Positions 1 to 9,455 of a stretch of DNA of 26,183 bases are shown one piece after another. The position numbers and the translations under genes are program-made. Origin of the DNA: an uncultured Bacillota bacterium (GTDB taxonomy: Bacteria; Bacillota; Clostridia; Peptostreptococcales; Anaerovoracaceae); the NCBI GenBank assembly GCA_946546075.1, contig CAMNNV010000002.1, positions 1 to 26,183 on the forward strand, read 5' to 3'. The notes beneath the pieces are model-generated. The model searched no databases. It was not told the DNA's origin and was given only the letters and a program-made list of their open reading frames with translations. Positions within the stretch are counted from its first letter, which is position 1, and each line of letters begins with the position of its first letter.

Positions 1-31
1 GTCCTGCTATCACGATGACTTTGCCTGACAT
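1..31 (-). CDS. miaA: MiaA tRNA dimethylallyltransferase, N-terminal fragment
   Basis: Only the first ten codons are inside the window; they read MSGKVIVIAG and then run off the edge. This matches the start of MiaA, where a hydrophobic strand leads into the P-loop. MiaA transfers a dimethylallyl group to A37 of tRNAs that read UNN codons. The ATG at 31-29 lies just behind the mutL stop and is preceded by AGAGGGG about 7 bases upstream. The order mutS-mutL-miaA is a common bacterial arrangement and is the main support. The fragment is too short to exclude another P-loop protein. Confidence 0.7.
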   Translation of the reverse strand, partial: MSGKVIVIAG

Positions 32-32
32 A

Positions 33-1886
33 TCATCCCCTCTTGAACATCTTTTCGATCTCGTACCGCGTCATCCTGACGAAAGTCGGTCTGCCGTGAG
101 GACACGAGAATGGATTATCGCATGCTTTGAGCTGGGCCATAAGTGACGAGATCTCTTCCGGTTCGAGATGATCCCCGCCCTTTACGGCACTTTTGCAGGA
201 TCTCATGATGATCTTATCGACCACGAGCCGGTTCTTGAGATCCGGTTTCGTAGAGAATTCCTCCAGCATGTCCTGGAGGAAACTCTCGGCTTCTTCCATA
301 GTCATGAATGCAGGAACTTCCCGTACAAGATACGTGTTTCCGCCGAAGAATTCCATCTCATAGCCTGCTGCCTTCATGAGAGGGAGCCACTGATCTTCCG
401 TACTGCAGCACGCAGCAGAAGTGCTTATGCTGAGAGGCACCAGAAGTTGCTGCTGGTATTTCTCCGCAGATTCATACTGCTCCATGAATTTCTCATAGAA
501 TATCCTTTCATGGGCAGCGTGCTGATCGATCATATAAAAGGATTCCCCGTCTGTGGCAAGGATGTAGGTGTCGAAGATGGCTCCGATAGTCTGGAGACTG
601 TCGAATGCAAAAGGCACATCACGGTTTCCGGCATCGGACGTGACGGTTTCCAGTGTTTCGCGCTCCATCTCCCTGACGGAATCTCTCTGGATGCGCATGG
701 TATCCAATATAGAATTTATGTCAACCTGAGTCCCGGCTACTTGCTGCGGGCGCTCCGGTGTTCTCTTCTCTCTTTTGATGCTGGTTTGCATCTCTTCTGC
801 AGGAGCAGCCTCCTGTCTGGACGCCTGATATTCAAAGGTATCCTCTCTGATCACGCCAGGATCCGGCTTTCGGAGGTTCTCGCGTCTCACCTGCGGCACT
901 GCAGCCTTTGCAGAAAGCGCCTTATGGACGGTCTCCGTGATCAGATCACCGATTTCGTGATCGTCGTCGAAGCGGATCTCCTTTTTCGTCGGATGGATGT
1001 TCACATCCAGCTTGTCCGCCGGCATGCCGATAAACAGAAATGCGATCGGGAATCTGCCGCCGAAGAGCCTCTCCTTATACCCTGCTTCCAGGGCATCCCG
1101 GATGACTTTGCTGGAGACGATCCTGCCGTTGACGCAGAAGATCTCCTTGCTCCTGGATGGGACAGTAGCAGATGGCGAACTTATGAACCCTTTGAGGATC
1201 ATCTCGCCTCTATGAGCTTCTACCGGCACGAGATCTTTGCCCGTGTCGGCGCCGTAGATACTGATGATGTTGGAGAGGATGTTGCCGTTTCCTCTGGTGG
1301 AAAAGACTTTTTTCCCTCCGTTGATGAGTGTGAGCCTGATGTCGCTGTAGGACAGAGCGACTTTTGATAAGAGCTCGGTGATTCGCCTTGCTTCGGCATT
1401 GTCCGAGCCCAGGAACTTCTTTCTGGCAGGCACGTTATAGAACAGATCCCTTACTGTGATGGTGGTCCCGTCCGGACAGCCCGTGCCGACGTTTTCGAGC
1501 ACTTCGCTGCCTTCGATGATCACCTTCCGGCCCATCTTGTCTTCCGGTCTTTTGGTTATGAGTTCGACTCGTGCCACAGCTGCGATGCTGGCCAGGGCCT
1601 CCCCTCGGAATCCCAGCGTGCCGATGCAGTCGAGATCCTTTTCGTCCCGGATCTTACTTGTGGCGTGACGGAGAAATGCCGTCTCCACATCTTCTGCTGC
1701 GATGCCGCATCCGTCATCCGTAACGCGGATATAGGAACTGCCGCCGTTTCGGATCTCCACCGTTATGGAAGTTGCTCCGGCGTCGATGGAGTTTTCCACC
1801 AGCTCTTTGATTATGGATACAGGTCTGTCGATGACTTCTCCTGCTGCGATCTTATCGGCTATCTGTTTCTCTAATATCCTGATCAT
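33..1886 (-). CDS. mutL: DNA mismatch repair protein MutL (endonuclease type)
   Basis: MutL couples MutS mismatch recognition to strand incision. The 617-residue product starts with a GHKL ATPase domain: KELVENSIDAG (27-37, with general base E28 and N32), DDGCG (57-61) and GFRGEAL (92-98). A polar linker at about 340-425 joins the dimerisation and nuclease domain. That domain carries DQHAAHERIFYE (454-465, the DQHA-x2-E-x4-E metal motif), SCK (563-565) and CPHGRP (595-600), the set seen in latent endonuclease MutL proteins of bacteria without MutH. QQLLVP (479-484) resembles the weak beta-clamp binding motif of Bacillus MutL. The start codon overlaps the mutS stop as ATGA, so translational coupling is likely. 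The length is normal for the family. Confidence 0.97.
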   Translation of the reverse strand: MIRILEKQIADKIAAGEVIDRPVSIIKELVENSIDAGATSITVEIRNGGSSYIRVTDDGCGIAAEDVETAFLRHATSKIRDEKDLDCIGTLGFRGEALASIAAVARVELITKRPEDKMGRKVIIEGSEVLENVGTGCPDGTTITVRDLFYNVPARKKFLGSDNAEARRITELLSKVALSYSDIRLTLINGGKKVFSTRGNGNILSNIISIYGADTGKDLVPVEAHRGEMILKGFISSPSATVPSRSKEIFCVNGRIVSSKVIRDALEAGYKERLFGGRFPIAFLFIGMPADKLDVNIHPTKKEIRFDDDHEIGDLITETVHKALSAKAAVPQVRRENLRKPDPGVIREDTFEYQASRQEAAPAEEMQTSIKREKRTPERPQQVAGTQVDINSILDTMRIQRDSVREMERETLETVTSDAGNRDVPFAFDSLQTIGAIFDTYILATDGESFYMIDQHAAHERIFYEKFMEQYESAEKYQQQLLVPLSISTSAACCSTEDQWLPLMKAAGYEMEFFGGNTYLVREVPAFMTMEEAESFLQDMLEEFSTKPDLKNRLVVDKIIMRSCKSAVKGGDHLEPEEISSLMAQLKACDNPFSCPHGRPTFVRMTRYEIEKMFKRG

Positions 1887-4504
1887 AAGTATTCCTTAAG
1901 CTCCTCAAGTAAAGCAAGTGCCTGTGACGGCGTCGTGTTCATGAGATCCACCTCTCTGAGCCTCGATATGACGGGATCCGGTGCGAAATCGAACAATGAC
2001 ATCTGACGTTCGGTTTCTTCGCTCTCCGGGGCGTTCAGAGCCTCAGAAGGCCTATCCTCTGTAACAGATGCCCCTCCCTTTTCGAGGATCTCCAGTCTTG
2101 CCTGGGCATTCTCGAGAAGTTCTGTAGGCGCACCGGCGATCTTTGCCACGTGGATACCGTAGCTTCTGCTTGCGCTTCCCGGAACGATCTTGTGCAGGAA
2201 TACTACGTTGCCGTTCTCCTCTGCCACATCGACATTGAGATTACGGATGCCCCGGACCTTATCTTCCAGGGACGTCATTTCATGATAATGGGTCGCAAAG
2301 AGTGTCCGGATCTTCCTGTCTTCTCTCGCGAGATACTCAGCAGCCGCCCAGGCGATGGAAAGTCCGTCGTATGTGCTGGTGCCTCGTCCGATCTCGTCGA
2401 GGATCACAAGGCTCTTCGAAGTCGCCGTATTCAGAATATAGGACAGTTCGCTCATCTCCACATAGAACGTACTCTGCCCCTGAGCCAGGTTGTCGGAGGC
2501 ACCGATCCTGGTGAATATCCTGTCTACCACGCCGATCTGGGCCTTCTGGCACGGCACGAAACAGCCCGTCTGGGCCATGAGTGTGATGAGAGCCGTCTGC
2601 CTCATGTATGTGGATTTACCCGACATATTCGGGCCCGTGATGAGAAGCATGCAGCTTTCATCTCTGTCGATATACGTATCGTTGCTGACAAAGACACCAT
2701 CCGGGATGGTCTGCTCGATGACCGGGTGTCTTCCCTTCTCGATGATGATCTTATCCCCGTCCGTCACGGAAGGCTTCACGTAGCCGTTCTTCTCGCTGAC
2801 TTCTGCAAAGGATGCGAGCACGTCAAGGATGGCGACGGCTGCAGCAGTCTGCTGGATCTCGGCCGTATGCTCCTTCAGATCCTGCCTCAGCTGCGTGAAA
2901 AGATCGTATTCCAGTTCGTTGATCCTGGTCTCTGCATTGAGAACGAGCCGTTCCATCTCCTTGAGTTCCGGCGTGATGAAACGCTCCGCATTGGCCAGTG
3001 TCTGTTTGCGTATGTAATTCTCCGGCACGAGATCATAAAAAGATCTCGTGACTTCGAGATAGTATCCGAATACCTTGTTGAATCCCACCTTGAGGTTCTT
3101 GATGCCGGTCCGCTCTCTTTCTTTTCCTTCGAGGGAAGCGATCCATTCCTGGGCATCTTTGATGGAATACTTCAGATCGTCCAGTTCCTTGGAGTACCCT
3201 TCCTTGATGAGACCTCCCTCTTTGATGGTGAAAGGAGGATCGTCGACGATGGCCGTGTCTATGACATCATGAACATCTTCCAATGCTGAGATCTGCTGGT
3301 CCAGGCTGTGAAGAAGCCCCGTATCTGCAGCTGCCAGCTCATTTTTGATATCCGGCAGCACAAAGCAGGAGTTCCTCAGGGCAATCATATCTCTTCCGTT
3401 GGCATTACCGGTGGAGATCCTTCCGGTAAGTCGTTCGAAATCGTATATCCTCTTCAGAGCCTCTTTGATGTTGTTTCTCATGAGAACATCATCCAGGAGC
3501 ATCTCTACTGCATCCAGCCTTTCGCAGATGGCAGCGGCATCGTTGAGAGGTTCTCTCAGCCACTGCTTCAGCTTACGGGATCCCATGGCAGTATGGGTCT
3601 TATCCAGCACGCCAAGAAGAGAGCCTCTGACGTTCTTCTCGTAAAGAGTCTCTGTAAGTTCCAGGTTCCTTATAGTGTTTTTGTCGAGGGACATGTGCTG
3701 TCCCAGCGTATAGGTATGGAGTGTGGAGATGTGATCCACGCTTCTCTTCTGCGTATCGATGATGTAGAGCAGCAGGCTCCCGAGAGCGATCTCCTCGGAG
3801 GTATCCTCTTCGAGCCCGAGCCCCTGAAGTCCCGTGACGTGGAACTGGGACTGGATCGTCTGCCGGATGGCTTCTTTTCGGTAGTAGCTGTCATCCAGGA
3901 GATTGAAGAAGGATCCTGTCAGGTCGTGAAGATCGTCCTTATCGAGGATCTGGTCCGTCTGTTCGTCCACCAGCACCTCGCTGGCGCCGATCTTGACCAG
4001 CTCGTTGATCAGATCGTCACGCTGGCTCTCGCCTCCGATGATGGTGGCACTGATCTCTCCTGTGGAGATATCGCAGTATGCGAGACCGATCCGTCCATCC
4101 TTTGCATGTACGGATGCCAGGTAGTTGTTCTCGTTCTCCTTAAGAACGCTGCCCGAAAGCACGGTGCCCGGTGTCACGATCTGCACCACATCGCGCTTGA
4201 CGAGACCCTTGGCCTTGGCGGGATCTTCCACCTGCTCGCAGATGGCTACTTTGTAGCCCTTCTCGATGAGTCTTGCCACGTAGGTATCGGAAGAGTGGAA
4301 CGGGACGCCGCACATCGGTGCCCTCTCCTCCAGGCCGCAATTCTTGCCTGTCAGAGTCAGTTCCAGCTCTCTCGAGCATGTGATGGCATCATCGAAGAAC
4401 ATTTCGTAGAAATCTCCCAACCTAAAGAAAAGGATACAGTCCTTGTACTGCTCCTTTGTCTCCATATATTGCTGCATCATTGGTGAAAGTTTGGATTTCG
4501 CCAT
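1883..4504 (-). CDS. mutS: DNA mismatch repair protein MutS
   Basis: MutS is the mismatch sensor of methyl-independent repair, acting as an ATP-driven clamp on DNA. The protein is 873 residues, usual for MutS1. The N-terminal mismatch-binding domain has the F-x-E motif within GDFYEMF (F32, E34). The C-terminal ATPase has Walker A GPNMSGKST (624-632), Walker B with the signature DEIGRGTST (703-711) and the switch region TLFATHYHEM (734-743). QMSLF at 834-838 is a good match to the beta-clamp binding motif that tethers MutS to the replisome. The ATG lies one base after the tlyA stop, with GGAG 7 bases upstream. It overlaps mutL by 4 bases, so the two repair partners should be made together. Confidence 0.98.
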   Translation of the reverse strand: MAKSKLSPMMQQYMETKEQYKDCILFFRLGDFYEMFFDDAITCSRELELTLTGKNCGLEERAPMCGVPFHSSDTYVARLIEKGYKVAICEQVEDPAKAKGLVKRDVVQIVTPGTVLSGSVLKENENNYLASVHAKDGRIGLAYCDISTGEISATIIGGESQRDDLINELVKIGASEVLVDEQTDQILDKDDLHDLTGSFFNLLDDSYYRKEAIRQTIQSQFHVTGLQGLGLEEDTSEEIALGSLLLYIIDTQKRSVDHISTLHTYTLGQHMSLDKNTIRNLELTETLYEKNVRGSLLGVLDKTHTAMGSRKLKQWLREPLNDAAAICERLDAVEMLLDDVLMRNNIKEALKRIYDFERLTGRISTGNANGRDMIALRNSCFVLPDIKNELAAADTGLLHSLDQQISALEDVHDVIDTAIVDDPPFTIKEGGLIKEGYSKELDDLKYSIKDAQEWIASLEGKERERTGIKNLKVGFNKVFGYYLEVTRSFYDLVPENYIRKQTLANAERFITPELKEMERLVLNAETRINELEYDLFTQLRQDLKEHTAEIQQTAAAVAILDVLASFAEVSEKNGYVKPSVTDGDKIIIEKGRHPVIEQTIPDGVFVSNDTYIDRDESCMLLITGPNMSGKSTYMRQTALITLMAQTGCFVPCQKAQIGVVDRIFTRIGASDNLAQGQSTFYVEMSELSYILNTATSKSLVILDEIGRGTSTYDGLSIAWAAAEYLAREDRKIRTLFATHYHEMTSLEDKVRGIRNLNVDVAEENGNVVFLHKIVPGSASRSYGIHVAKIAGAPTELLENAQARLEILEKGGASVTEDRPSEALNAPESEETERQMSLFDFAPDPVISRLREVDLMNTTPSQALALLEELKEYL

Positions 4505-4505
4505 G

Positions 4506-5300
4506 TTATTTCTCCAGTTCTTCGTGAGATGCTTTTACTATGCCATCTACATCCATTGCAGTTTCATTTTCGATTTTTTTCAGGTACAAAAGGTACTCGA
4601 TGTTCCCCTTCGTGCCCGTCACCGGTGAGAATGTGAGTCCGTACGGGTAGAGACCGGAATCCTTTGCATATCCGATCACGTTCTCGATGACTTCACGGTG
4701 TACGGCCGGGTCTCTTACGATGCCCTTCTTGCCCACCTGCTCCCTGCCTGCTTCAAACTGCGGTTTCACGAGGCAGACGAGGCTTCCCGTATCTGCCAGC
4801 AGCTGCGCCGCCACCGGGAATACGAGTTTCAGCGATATGAAGGAAACATCGATGCTGATGAAGTCCACGTCTCTTCCGATGGTATCCACATCCAGGTAGC
4901 GCACGTTGCACTTTTCCATGTTGACCACGCGCTCGTCATTGCGAAGCTTCCAGTCCAGCTGGCCGTAGCCCACATCGATGCAGTAGACCTTCGACGCACC
5001 CTTTGTGAGCATGCAGTCTGTGAAACCTCCCGTGGATGCTCCGATATCGACGCATTTCGTCCCATCGAGAGAAAAGCCGAACTCCTCCAGGGCTTTTTCG
5101 AGCTTCAGCCCGCCTCTGCTCACGTATGGACAGAGCGCCTCCTTGATGGTGATCTCGGCGTCCTCTTTGACGGATGTACCCGGTTTATCTGTCATGATCC
5201 CGTCCACGTAGATCAGGCCGGCCATGATGGAAGCCCTGGCCTTTTCCCTTGACGGGAACATGTTTCTTTCTGTCAGTATGACATCAAGTCTCTTCTTCAA
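4506..5300 (-). CDS. tlyA: TlyA-family rRNA 2'-O-methyltransferase
   Basis: The 264-residue protein has an N-terminal S4 RNA-binding domain (about 1-60) followed by an FtsJ-like Rossmann methyltransferase domain. Landmarks are SRGGLK (61-66), the SAM site DIGASTGGFTD (85-95), ISIDVSF (149-154) and LVKPQFE (177-183), which fits the K-D-K pattern of RrmJ-like 2'-O-methyltransferases. TlyA proteins methylate cytidines in 16S and/or 23S rRNA, and in some species this sets capreomycin sensitivity; which sites are used here cannot be read from sequence. The start is TTG, overlapping the dxs stop as TTGA. It is chosen because the S4 domain begins at once, while the next Met (14) would cut into that domain. 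No strong ribosome site is visible, consistent with coupling to dxs. Confidence 0.92.
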   Translation of the reverse strand: MKKRLDVILTERNMFPSREKARASIMAGLIYVDGIMTDKPGTSVKEDAEITIKEALCPYVSRGGLKLEKALEEFGFSLDGTKCVDIGASTGGFTDCMLTKGASKVYCIDVGYGQLDWKLRNDERVVNMEKCNVRYLDVDTIGRDVDFISIDVSFISLKLVFPVAAQLLADTGSLVCLVKPQFEAGREQVGKKGIVRDPAVHREVIENVIGYAKDSGLYPYGLTFSPVTGTKGNIEYLLYLKKIENETAMDVDGIVKASHEELEK

Positions 5301-7144
5301 AGTTCTTTCGCGATCCTTTCTGCTATTGATCTTTCATCCAGTGCGTATCGTTCTTTTAATTCCGAAACAGAGCCGTGTTCTACGAAGCAGTCAGGCCATC
5401 CCAGATTGATGATCCGCACATCTTCCTGTGACAAAGCGTTGTTGATCTTTTCTCCGAATCCTCCGGAGATCACATTGTCCTCCAGCGTCACGAGGAGCTT
5501 CTTGTCCCCTACGGAATCCTTTAAGGTTTCTATATCCAAAGGCGTCACGGTTCTCGCGTTATACACGGATGAAGAGATGCCTTTTTCTCTGAGAAGTTCT
5601 TCTGTTTTGACGGCAGTTTCCACCATGGAACCGACGGCCCAGATCACGCAGTCGCTGCCTTCACACATCTTCTCTGCCTTCAGCTCTGTGAGCGGAGCAT
5701 CGCCTAGCTGTGGTGCTGCACCACGCGGATACCGGATGGCGCAAGGTCCCGTCATAGTTTCTGTCATCTTCAGCATCTTGGTGAATTCCGCTCCGTCCTT
5801 TGGCGCCAGCACCGTCATGCCCGGCATGGAGGACAGATAGGAAAGATCGAAGATGCCCTGATGCGTCTCGCCGTCTGCGCCTACTGCCCCTGCTCTGTCG
5901 ATGCAGAGCACAACAGGAAGACCCTGAAGACAGATATCCTCGAGGATCTGGTCATAGGCTCTCTGCAGGAAGGTGGAGTAGATCGCCACATAAGGGCGTA
6001 GCCCTGCCTTTGCCATTCCTGCTGCGAAGGTGACGGCGTGCTCTTCGGCGATGCCCATGTCAAAGATCCTCTCCGGGTATTTCTTCTGGAAAGGAACAAG
6101 ACCGGTACCGTCTATCATAGCGGCACTTATGGCGATCACCTTATCATCGGCAGCTGCCATCTGCGTCAGCGTCTCTCCAAAGATCTTGGAATAGGTCATG
6201 CCGGATGAGGCATTCGGCTTGCCGGTGACTGGGTCGAATGGTCCGATGCCGTGGAATACATCAGGATTTTCTTCGGCTTTTGAGTAGCCCTTGCCCTTCT
6301 TCGTATTGATATGGATCAGAACAGGACCAGACTCTTCTTTCGCCAGCTCCAGAACATCTGTGAGCTCATGGATATCGTGACCATCGATCGGGCCGAGATA
6401 TTTCATGCCCAGCTCTTCAAAGATGATCCCTTCTTCCAGAACAGCGAACTTGATGGTCTGCTTCGTGTTGTGGATCCCCGATATCACTCCGGGACCGACA
6501 ACAGGCATCCTGCTCAGTTTCATCTTGATCGCTTTCTTCAGATCCGCGTACTTCTTCGTGCCTCGGATCCTTCCGAGATAAGCGGACAGACCGCCGTTGT
6601 TCGGCGCGATGGACATGCCGTTATCGTTGAGGATGACGATCTGTTTCGTGCCGATGTGGGCAGCGTTGTTCAGTGCTTCGAATGCCATGCCGCCGGACAT
6701 CGCACCATCACCGATGACGGATATCACTTCATATTCTTCTTTTCTCAGATCTCTCGCCTTGGCGAGACCCTGTGCAAAGGATATGGAGTTGCTGGCATGA
6801 CCTGTATCGAACACATCGTAATCACTCTCACAGGATTTCGGGAATCCGCTCATGCCACCAAGCTGGCGCAGTCTGCCGAATCCTTCATGTCTTCCTGTCA
6901 GCAGTTTATAGACGTATGACTGATGCCCTACGTCCCAGATGATCTTGTCCTTCGGAGGATCGAAAACCTTCAAAAGCGCGATCGTCAGTTCCACCGCACC
7001 GAGGTTGGAAGCGAGATGACCGCCTGTCTTGGAGACGCTCTCTACGAGAAAGTCGCGCACTTCAAAGGAGAGGAGCTCAAGTTCCTCATATGACATGGTT
7101 TTGATTTCTTCCGGGAATCGGTGTTGTGAAAAGTAGTCGTTCAT
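5297..7144 (-). CDS. dxs: 1-deoxy-D-xylulose-5-phosphate synthase
   Basis: Dxs condenses pyruvate with glyceraldehyde 3-phosphate using thiamine diphosphate. It is the first step of the MEP isoprenoid route and also feeds thiamine and pyridoxal synthesis. The 615-residue protein shows GGHLASN (41-47), H74, the thiamine-diphosphate site GDGAMSGG (145-152) with NDN (173-175), and GIAEEHA (364-370), whose E367 is the cofactor-activating Glu. The open frame extends upstream to 7249, but that extra 35-residue stretch lies inside ispA and is unlike Dxs. The ATG at 7144-7142 follows the ispA stop by one base and has AGAGGT upstream, and it gives the usual family length. Its place next to ispA links the first and a later step of isoprenoid synthesis. 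Confidence 0.97.
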   Translation of the reverse strand: MNDYFSQHRFPEEIKTMSYEELELLSFEVRDFLVESVSKTGGHLASNLGAVELTIALLKVFDPPKDKIIWDVGHQSYVYKLLTGRHEGFGRLRQLGGMSGFPKSCESDYDVFDTGHASNSISFAQGLAKARDLRKEEYEVISVIGDGAMSGGMAFEALNNAAHIGTKQIVILNDNGMSIAPNNGGLSAYLGRIRGTKKYADLKKAIKMKLSRMPVVGPGVISGIHNTKQTIKFAVLEEGIIFEELGMKYLGPIDGHDIHELTDVLELAKEESGPVLIHINTKKGKGYSKAEENPDVFHGIGPFDPVTGKPNASSGMTYSKIFGETLTQMAAADDKVIAISAAMIDGTGLVPFQKKYPERIFDMGIAEEHAVTFAAGMAKAGLRPYVAIYSTFLQRAYDQILEDICLQGLPVVLCIDRAGAVGADGETHQGIFDLSYLSSMPGMTVLAPKDGAEFTKMLKMTETMTGPCAIRYPRGAAPQLGDAPLTELKAEKMCEGSDCVIWAVGSMVETAVKTEELLREKGISSSVYNARTVTPLDIETLKDSVGDKKLLVTLEDNVISGGFGEKINNALSQEDVRIINLGWPDCFVEHGSVSELKERYALDERSIAERIAKEL

Positions 7145-7145
7145 T

Positions 7146-8042
7146 CTAGTTACCTCTAACCGCCATTTTATTCGCAAGGTCTGCGAAAACTTCGGCGTTG
7201 TCGTAATACTTACTGATCGCGTTGAGCGCATTCTGCGTAAGTTCTTCAAGTCTTATCTTTGATTCTTCAAGGCCGTGGACGGATGGGAATGTTGCCTTAC
7301 CGTGTGTCTCGTCCATGCCTGTTTTCTTGCCCAGTTCTTCCTCGTTTCCGATGATGTCGAGGATGTCATCGCGCACCTGGAAAGCAAGCCCCAGGTTTTC
7401 GGCATACGTGGTGAGATCCTTCAGCATATCTTTGTCAGCACCGGCGAGCTGTGCTCCAGCTCTTACTGCTGCAATGATCAGAGCGGAAGTCTTCGTCAGA
7501 TGTATATAATCCAGCATTTCGGAGGAACATACCTGGTTCTCTGCTTCAATGTCAGCTACCTGACCGGATACCATACCGCGGCAGCCGGATCCCTTTGATA
7601 TCTCATATGCAGCACAGATCCTGTGTTTCATGGCGTCAGGATCGTCCAGATAATAGAGCATATCTGAGTGCATGATCTCAAAGGCTGCTGACTGGAGCCC
7701 GTCTCCAGCAAGAGTAGCCATGGCCTCCCCATATACTTTGTGGGTCGTTGGTATGCCTCTACGCAGCTCATCATCATCCATGCAAGGAAGATCGTCGTGT
7801 ATGAGCGAATAGGTGTGGATGTACTCGATGGCACATGCATATGGAAGTGCCTCTTCGATCTTTCCTCCACAGAAGTCACAGGCCGCCAGGAGAAGGACAG
7901 GTCTGACCCTTTTACCTCCTGCCATAAGGCTGTATTTCATTGCCTCGTACAATGTGATGCTTTTGTGGTCGATCTCAGGCATGAAATCCATGATATGTTC
8001 TTCTACGATCGCCTTGTAATCATCATAGGAATAATCGTTCAC
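7146..8042 (-). CDS. ispA: Farnesyl diphosphate synthase (IspA)
   Basis: This all-alpha prenyltransferase condenses isopentenyl diphosphate with allylic diphosphates, probably to farnesyl diphosphate for undecaprenyl-phosphate and quinone-type lipids. The 298-residue protein has GGKRVRP (42-48), a first Asp-rich motif DDLPCMDDD (83-91) and a second, DDILD (225-229). The two-residue insertion inside the first motif is typical of bacterial type II farnesyl synthases. Chain length is inferred, so geranyl or geranylgeranyl products are not excluded. The start codon is GTG, preceded by GAGGGGAGG about 8 bases upstream. The ribosome site touches the xseB stop 15 bases away, so the gene sits within the xseA-xseB-ispA-dxs transcript. 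Confidence 0.94.
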   Translation of the reverse strand: MNDYSYDDYKAIVEEHIMDFMPEIDHKSITLYEAMKYSLMAGGKRVRPVLLLAACDFCGGKIEEALPYACAIEYIHTYSLIHDDLPCMDDDELRRGIPTTHKVYGEAMATLAGDGLQSAAFEIMHSDMLYYLDDPDAMKHRICAAYEISKGSGCRGMVSGQVADIEAENQVCSSEMLDYIHLTKTSALIIAAVRAGAQLAGADKDMLKDLTTYAENLGLAFQVRDDILDIIGNEEELGKKTGMDETHGKATFPSVHGLEESKIRLEELTQNALNAISKYYDNAEVFADLANKMAVRGN

Positions 8043-8057
8043 GGTAAGCGCCTCCCC

Positions 8058-8243
8058 TCACTTCGTAAGTGTTTCGATTTTCTGGCTTGCTTCGTCGAGT
8101 ATCGCCCGACATTCTTTGTAATACTTTATTCCTTCTTCATAACTCTTGATCGCATCTTCGAGAGTCGTATCTGCCTTTTTTAATTTCTCCGATGCTTCTT
8201 CGAGTTTCTTGAGAGCTTCTTCAAAAGTGGTCTTTTCAGCCAT
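8058..8243 (-). CDS. xseB: Exodeoxyribonuclease VII small subunit
   Basis: This short 61-residue protein is almost wholly helical and charged. It contains TFEEALKKLEE (5-15) and a central LEDAIKSYEEGI (27-38), the standard XseB signature. XseB binds in several copies to XseA to make exonuclease VII, which degrades single-stranded DNA processively from both ends. The ATG at 8243 directly abuts the xseA stop and has AGAGGC upstream. Its length is in the normal range for the family, slightly short. Its pairing with xseA makes the call secure. Confidence 0.93.
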   Translation of the reverse strand: MAEKTTFEEALKKLEEASEKLKKADTTLEDAIKSYEEGIKYYKECRAILDEASQKIETLTK

Positions 8244-9455
8244 TTATTGCCTCTTTTCTGTGTTCTTTACTTCTGCAGTTACGTTTCCTTCTGATAAAGT
8301 GATGTCGATATATTCACCGGCGGATACATCATCAGAGTTTCTGAGTATCTCACCGGAGGATGTCCTTACTATGGAATACCCTCTCGAGAGGATCAGGGAA
8401 GGATCGGATGCTTTGAGGAGCTGCCCTGCCGCTTCCATCCTGCCTCTCAGTTGTATGAGTCTGTTTTTGATGTCTGCAGACATGGATTCTGCGATGTTCT
8501 CGCACCGCATGGTCTCCATTGCCGCTCTGGCCCGAAGATCTCTTCCAATATTCTCAGGATCCAGGCTCTGCAGATGTCTCTGGCTGATCTCGATCTTGTT
8601 CAGCAGCTCTCTTCTCATTTCGGACGCTGCATTGTCCAGGTCTTCCCTTAGTTTAAAGGTGTCCGGAACTGCCATCTCTGCTGCCGCTGTCGGCGTCTCA
8701 GCACGCCTGTCTGCTACGAAATCGGCAATGGTAAAGTCGATCTCATGACCGACGGCTGATATGACCGGGATCTTCGAATTGTATATGCTCCTTGCCACGA
8801 TCTCCTCATTGAAGGACCATAAGGCTTCGATGGATCCGCCTCCTCGTCCCGTGATGATCAGATCGATATCATCATAATTCTCATTCAGATCATCCAAAGC
8901 GTGGGCGATCTCAAGAGGCGCCCGAGGTCCCTCTACGAGTACGGGATAGATCAGAACGTCCACGTAATCGTTTTTGCTTCTGAGGATCTTCAGGATATCC
9001 CGGATGGCCGCGCCCGTGTCGGAAGTGACCACCGCGATCTTTTGCGGAAAAGCAGGAAGAGGCTTCTTATGGGCTTCGTCGAAGAGACCTTCTTTCTGGA
9101 GCTTTTCTTTTAACTTGCGAAATTCTGCCATCAGGCGTCCTTCACCTGACGGATCGATGTCCCTTACATTGAGAGAATACCTGCCGCCTCTTTTGAATAC
9201 TGAAATGTATCCGTGGCAGATGACTTCGCTTCCCTCTTCTAAAAGGTCCCGCAGGTCATCCACATAGCCTGCATCGAGGAAGCAGTTCAGTGTGCTGAAA
9301 CTGTCCTTCAGGGAAAAGTATACGTGTCCGGATCCGTGGAACTTGAGATTGGAGATCTCGCCGATCACGGATACGTTGCCCAGGATCGGATCGGACCGCA
9401 GCACTCTGTCGATATAATCATTGAGTTGTGATACAGATACCGGTTTTAGTCCCAT
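8244..9455 (-). CDS. xseA: Exodeoxyribonuclease VII large subunit
   Basis: This is the catalytic subunit of exonuclease VII, which trims single-stranded DNA in repair and recombination. The 403-residue protein opens with an OB-fold DNA-binding domain (about 5-100) that includes GEISNLKFHGSGHVYFSLKD (32-51). The catalytic core follows, with AVVTSDTGAAIRDI (141-154), a glycine-rich ITGRGGGSIEALW segment near 210 and AVGHEIDFTIADFVADRRA just after it. The C-terminal third is predicted coiled-coil, as in the family. Length is near the short end of the 400-450 range. The ATG overlaps the previous gene by 10 bases and has GGGAGGA about 8 bases upstream. Confidence 0.96.
   Translation of the reverse strand: MGLKPVSVSQLNDYIDRVLRSDPILGNVSVIGEISNLKFHGSGHVYFSLKDSFSTLNCFLDAGYVDDLRDLLEEGSEVICHGYISVFKRGGRYSLNVRDIDPSGEGRLMAEFRKLKEKLQKEGLFDEAHKKPLPAFPQKIAVVTSDTGAAIRDILKILRSKNDYVDVLIYPVLVEGPRAPLEIAHALDDLNENYDDIDLIITGRGGGSIEALWSFNEEIVARSIYNSKIPVISAVGHEIDFTIADFVADRRAETPTAAAEMAVPDTFKLREDLDNAASEMRRELLNKIEISQRHLQSLDPENIGRDLRARAAMETMRCENIAESMSADIKNRLIQLRGRMEAAGQLLKASDPSLILSRGYSIVRTSSGEILRNSDDVSAGEYIDITLSEGNVTAEVKNTEKRQ

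Noticed and set aside
168..1367. A 399-codon open frame on the plus strand opposite mutL
   Set aside because: It lies wholly within a certain gene, its translation is unlike any family I know, and the minus strand rarely uses the TTA, CTA and TCA codons that would create stops opposite.
2150..3289. A 379-codon open frame on the plus strand opposite mutS
   Set aside because: Same cause: GAT/ATC and GAA/TTC codon pairs are reverse complements, so the antisense frame stays open and rich in Asp, Ile and Phe.
3308..4486. A 392-codon open frame on the plus strand opposite mutS
   Set aside because: Shadow of mutS coding bias, with no ribosome site or family features noted.
7145..7249. Upstream extension of dxs by 35 codons
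   Set aside because: The extension overlaps the ispA 3' end, is not Dxs-like, and the ATG at 7144 has a proper ribosome site.
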